Below, one piece after another: positions 61,956-64,000 of a stretch of 64,000 bases of DNA. This stretch comes from Lutibacter sp. HS1-25. GTDB taxonomy: Bacteria; Bacteroidota; Bacteroidia; Flavobacteriales; Flavobacteriaceae. Numbering within the stretch: position 1 is the stretch's first letter; every line of letters begins with the position of its first letter. The stretch covers positions 23,023-87,022 of the forward strand of contig NZ_RHLN01000014.1 in assembly GCF_004121075.1 (NCBI RefSeq). Direction: 5' to 3'. The notes below the pieces were generated by a model. The model did no database searches, had not been told where the DNA came from, and was given only the letters and a program-made list of their open reading frames with translations. Position numbers and translations under genes: made by a program.

Positions 61956-62399
61956 TCAAAAAATGAACATTTTAGCCATTGTATAATGTAAACCTACATA
62001 TTTAATATCAAATGAATTTCCTTTTATAGCCATTCCAAGTTTTTTATAAAAAGGAACTGCGTTTGTACGGGCATTACACCACAAACAATCAATTTTTAAA
62101 TTTACTAAAATTTCAAAAGCTGTTTCCATCATTAATTTACCTGCTCCTAAACCTTGAAATGCTTCTAAAGTTGCCATACCTCTTAATTGAAATTGATTTC
62201 CTTTAAATAAATTGTTACTGGTTTTCATATAACTAGAAACAGCTATTAATTGTTCATTTTTAAAAGCACCTAAATGAAAAGTGTCATTGTCAAAATCACC
62301 ATCAAACTGATATGGTAATGGAATATTTTTTCTTAACACCTCTAAACGTATTGGATAGGTTTCTTCAGCTGATATTTTTTTTATTTGTATCATTTTCAA
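61956..62399 (-). CDS. GNAT family N-acetyltransferase
   Basis: 147 residues (145 from Met3). The GNAT acetyl-CoA site is visible as FQLRGMATLEAFQGLGAGKLMMETA, followed by CLWCNARTNAVPFYKKLGM. No signal peptide. The substrate is unknown. Its start overlaps the end of the upstream acetyltransferase gene by 35 bases in another frame, so the two are translationally coupled. Confidence 0.85.
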   Translation of the reverse strand: MKMIQIKKISAEETYPIRLEVLRKNIPLPYQFDGDFDNDTFHLGAFKNEQLIAVSSYMKTSNNLFKGNQFQLRGMATLEAFQGLGAGKLMMETAFEILVNLKIDCLWCNARTNAVPFYKKLGMAIKGNSFDIKYVGLHYTMAKMFIF

Positions 62400-62889
62400 T
62401 AATATATAAAACTGCAGGTTGTTGATGGTAAATAATATTTTTTTTAAAATTGAAATTACATTTTGCTAAAACGTTTATAGATGCCTTATTTACAACATAA
62501 GCACGTCCTATAATTTTTGTTAAATTTAATTCTGAAAACCCATAATTTACACAAGCTAATGCTGCCTCTGTGGCATAACCATTTTGCCATTGATTTTTAA
62601 AAATTCTAAAACCTAAGTCAACTTCATTTGTTTTTAAATCTTTTTTTAGTCCACACCAACCAATAAAATCATTAGAATTTTTTAAACAAACTGCCCAGCG
62701 TCCAAAACCATTTATTTTATAATCGCTATAATTTTTAATAAAAAGAGTTGCTTCTTCAACAGAATTAAAAGGAATATCTCCTGTATATTTTAAAACTTCT
62801 GGATCTTTATTTAAATGATAAAAATAAAAACCATCATTTAACATAAATTCTCTTAAATACAACCGTTTTGTTTCTAAGATTATTTTCAT
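62365..62889 (-). CDS. RimJ/RimL-type GNAT N-acetyltransferase
   Basis: 174 residues. The opening ILETKRLYLREFMLNDGFYFYHLNKDPEVLKYTGD, then GRWAVCLKNSNDFIGWCGLK, VDLGFRIFKNQWQNGYATEAALACVNYGF and VVNKASINVLAKCNF define the RimJ/RimL subgroup. Such enzymes acetylate protein N-termini, amino acids or drugs. The substrate here is unknown. First of the coupled acetyltransferase pair. Confidence 0.9.
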   Translation of the reverse strand: MKIILETKRLYLREFMLNDGFYFYHLNKDPEVLKYTGDIPFNSVEEATLFIKNYSDYKINGFGRWAVCLKNSNDFIGWCGLKKDLKTNEVDLGFRIFKNQWQNGYATEAALACVNYGFSELNLTKIIGRAYVVNKASINVLAKCNFNFKKNIIYHQQPAVLYIIENDTNKKNIS

Positions 62890-62923
62890 ATTATTGTTAG
62901 GTTTATGCTAAATTACTATTAAA

Positions 62924-63349
62924 ATGGAAATTATTGAAATTAAATTAATTCCAACTAAAAATATCTTAACTATTATACCATTGTTAAAACAACTCAATAA
63001 TTATACTTCTGAAAGTATTTTAAAAAAACGTGTTTTAGAAATGAGTAAGCAGCATTATAAATGCGTTGGAATGTATATAAATGAAGAATTAATTGGTATT
63101 GCTGGACTTTGGTTTTTAACCAGACATTATTGTGGTAGTACTATTGAGCCAGACCATGTTATTATAAATAGTGCTTTTAGAAATAAAGGATATGGTAAAA
63201 AGTTATTTAATTGGATACACAATTACGCTCAAAATATTGGTTATGAGGCAGCTGAGTTAAACACCTATATTGAGAACATTTCATCTCATCGTTTTTATGA
63301 AAATGAGGGTTATAAAAAGCTTGGATTTCACTATTTAAAAATTTTTTAA
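62924..63349 (+). CDS. GNAT family N-acetyltransferase
   Basis: 141 residues. N-terminal helices are followed by KCVGMYINEELIGIAGLWFL, the acetyl-CoA motif VIINSAFRNKGYGKKLFNWI, and EAAELNTYIENISSHRFYENEGYKKLGFHYLK. Divergent from the other two acetyltransferases with a gap of 34 bases, and not closely similar to them. The substrate is unknown. Confidence 0.87.
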   Translation: MEIIEIKLIPTKNILTIIPLLKQLNNYTSESILKKRVLEMSKQHYKCVGMYINEELIGIAGLWFLTRHYCGSTIEPDHVIINSAFRNKGYGKKLFNWIHNYAQNIGYEAAELNTYIENISSHRFYENEGYKKLGFHYLKIF

Positions 63350-63366
63350 TTTTTTTAAAAAAAGAC

Positions 63367-63396
63367 TTGCAGAATTGTAAAAGGATTGTATATTTG
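63367..63396 (+). promoter_or_regulatory. tRNA-Gly promoter
   Basis: TTG (63367-63369), 19 bases, then TATATTTG (63389-63396). The tRNA gene starts ten bases after the -7 element. Confidence 0.8.
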
Positions 63397-63406
63397 CACC
63401 ACCAAT

Positions 63407-63479
63407 GCGAGAGTAGCTCAGTTGGTAGAGCTTCAGCCTTCCAAGCTGACTGTCGCCGGTTCGAGCCCGGTCTCTCGCT
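63407..63479 (+). tRNA. tRNA-Gly(UCC)
   Basis: A complete cloverleaf. The acceptor stem GCGAGAG pairs with CTCTCGC, the D arm is GCTC-AGTTGGTA-GAGC, and the anticodon stem TCAGC/GCTGA holds the loop CTTCCAA with anticodon TCC (63440-63442). The T arm is GCCGG-TTCGAGC-CCGGT. The discriminator base is T, normal for glycine tRNA, and CCA is not encoded. It reads GGA, and probably GGG, codons. Confidence 0.97.
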
Positions 63480-63489
63480 CAAAAAGAAG

Positions 63490-63522
63490 CCGTCTCAAAA
63501 TTAAATTGGGGCGGTTTTTTTT
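63490..63522 (+). terminator. Terminator after tRNA-Gly
   Basis: CCGTCTC and GGGGCGG pair with two G-T wobbles around AAAATTAAATT, followed by eight T. Confidence 0.75.
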
Positions 63523-63563
63523 ATTTTTAATTTCTACCGATAATTTTAGGAGGTTTTAATTTT

Positions 63564-63579
63564 TGGCAAGAAGTTGCCA
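63564..63579. repeat. Short perfect hairpin at the probable end of the insertion sequence
   Basis: TGGCAA, GAAG, TTGCCA lies five bases after the transposase stop codon. It may be the transposase terminator or subterminal end of the IS; the matching end is outside the window. Confidence 0.45.
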
Positions 63580-63583
63580 TTTA

Positions 63584-64000
63584 TTAGGCGCATTTCTTTC
63601 TTATATTATGCGCTAATGCGTGTAATCCGAACTCTAATTCAGCTTTTTCTATTCCTTTATGGGTAAATCGTTTAAAATTTCGATTGGATTTTATGTGTGC
63701 AAAAACAGGTTCTACATCGGCAGTACGCTGTTTGCGTTTTAGTTCACCTATTTCGCTAAGCAAATTCCTTCTTGCTTTTTCCTTGTATGCCTCTAGTTTG
63801 TGATTCCGCTCTACAATTCTATTTCCTTTTGCCTTAAAACAAGCGCCTCGCAATTGACAATCTTGACAGTTTTGTGCGCTATATATACTACTGGTTTGTG
63901 CATAACCTGATTTGGTTTTTCTCTTTCGCTCACCTATTTTTTTCATAGTTTGACCCATTGGACAGATATAGTGGTCTTGCTCTTGGTTGTAATATAGTTT
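63584..64000 (-). CDS. IS1182-type transposase, C-terminal part
   Basis: The frame is open to the right edge, so the N-terminal part lies outside. The 138 residues present include a cysteine-rich insertion of the IS1182 group (HYICPMGQTM, NCQDCQLRGACFKAKGN) and the C-terminal DDE region. That region has VEPVFAHIKSNRNFKRFTHKG with the last catalytic Glu, and FGLHALAHNIRKK. The visible frame is undamaged. It lies about 100 bases downstream of tRNA-Gly, on the opposite strand. Confidence 0.85.
   Translation of the reverse strand, partial: KLYYNQEQDHYICPMGQTMKKIGERKRKTKSGYAQTSSIYSAQNCQDCQLRGACFKAKGNRIVERNHKLEAYKEKARRNLLSEIGELKRKQRTADVEPVFAHIKSNRNFKRFTHKGIEKAELEFGLHALAHNIRKKCA

Noticed and set aside
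63207..63482. 91-residue minus-strand reading frame starting MSERPGSNRRQSAWKAEALP
   Set aside because: It is the antisense of tRNA-Gly(UCC) and of the acetyltransferase 3' end. This peptide is a well-known artefact of antisense tRNA translation.

Overview
This is about 64 kb of a low-GC bacterial chromosome, almost certainly from a member of the Flavobacteriaceae (Bacteroidota), close in style to Lutibacter, Polaribacter or Tenacibaculum. The evidence is promoters of the Bacteroidota form TAnnTTTG, a type IX secretion cargo with a C-terminal sorting domain, the type IX regulator PorX, fused lpxC-fabZ and cusA-tolC genes, and several families found mainly in this phylum (DUF6452, DUF6048, DUF6495). 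Nearly all of it is ordinary core chromosome. The right edge, with three acetyltransferases, a tRNA and an insertion sequence, is the only part that looks accessory.

Layout. 1-3.5 kb: the end of an rRNA methyltransferase gene, a secreted endonuclease I with a sorting domain, and a DUF2461 gene. 3.7-11.8 kb: a complete histidine operon on the minus strand, hisG-D-C-B-H-A-F-IE. It is preceded by a promoter, an 18-residue leader peptide with four consecutive His codons, and an attenuator hairpin. The spacers of this operon are full of small palindromic repeats, one repeat has entered the hisA coding sequence, and a remnant of a four-helix-bundle gene lies between hisH and hisA. 11.8-20.8 kb: a DcaP-like porin, cysC-cysQ, a nucleotide-sugar epimerase, ftcD, a small beta-barrel protein, a XerD-type recombinase and ornithine aminotransferase. 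21-28 kb (plus strand): a lipoprotein cytochrome c, rlmD, a DUF6452/DUF6048 pair, a GldL-like mini-protein overlapping a SUI1/YciH factor, a nucleoside phosphorylase, an ATP-grasp protein overlapping a DUF1361 membrane protein, and DUF2007.

28-37 kb (minus): a prohibitin-like protein, then a metal-efflux RND system (adaptor, pump fused to an outer-membrane channel, small His-rich protein) and a VWA membrane protein. 37-45 kb (minus): fabG, sucD, and the lipid A cluster lpxD-lpxC/fabZ-lpxA-efp-lpxD2 behind an HD hydrolase. 45-50 kb: porX, tsaE, alanine dehydrogenase, a TrmH methylase, a sirtuin without zinc cysteines, and DUF6495. 50.6-51.8 kb: the rpsF-rpsR-rplI ribosomal operon with a textbook promoter.

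51.9-54.2 kb: a three-gene operon of a CarH-like cobalamin-binding protein without a DNA-binding domain, an unrecognised 153-residue protein and a soluble histidine kinase. This is the best candidate here for an undescribed signalling system, possibly a B12-based light sensor. 54.2-64 kb: priA, apparently without a normal start codon, an alcohol dehydrogenase, a cold-shock protein, an MFS transporter, a TPR histidine kinase, three GNAT acetyltransferases, tRNA-Gly(UCC), and an IS1182-type transposase running off the edge.

Protein names rest on motif recognition, not on searches. DUF numbers are from memory.
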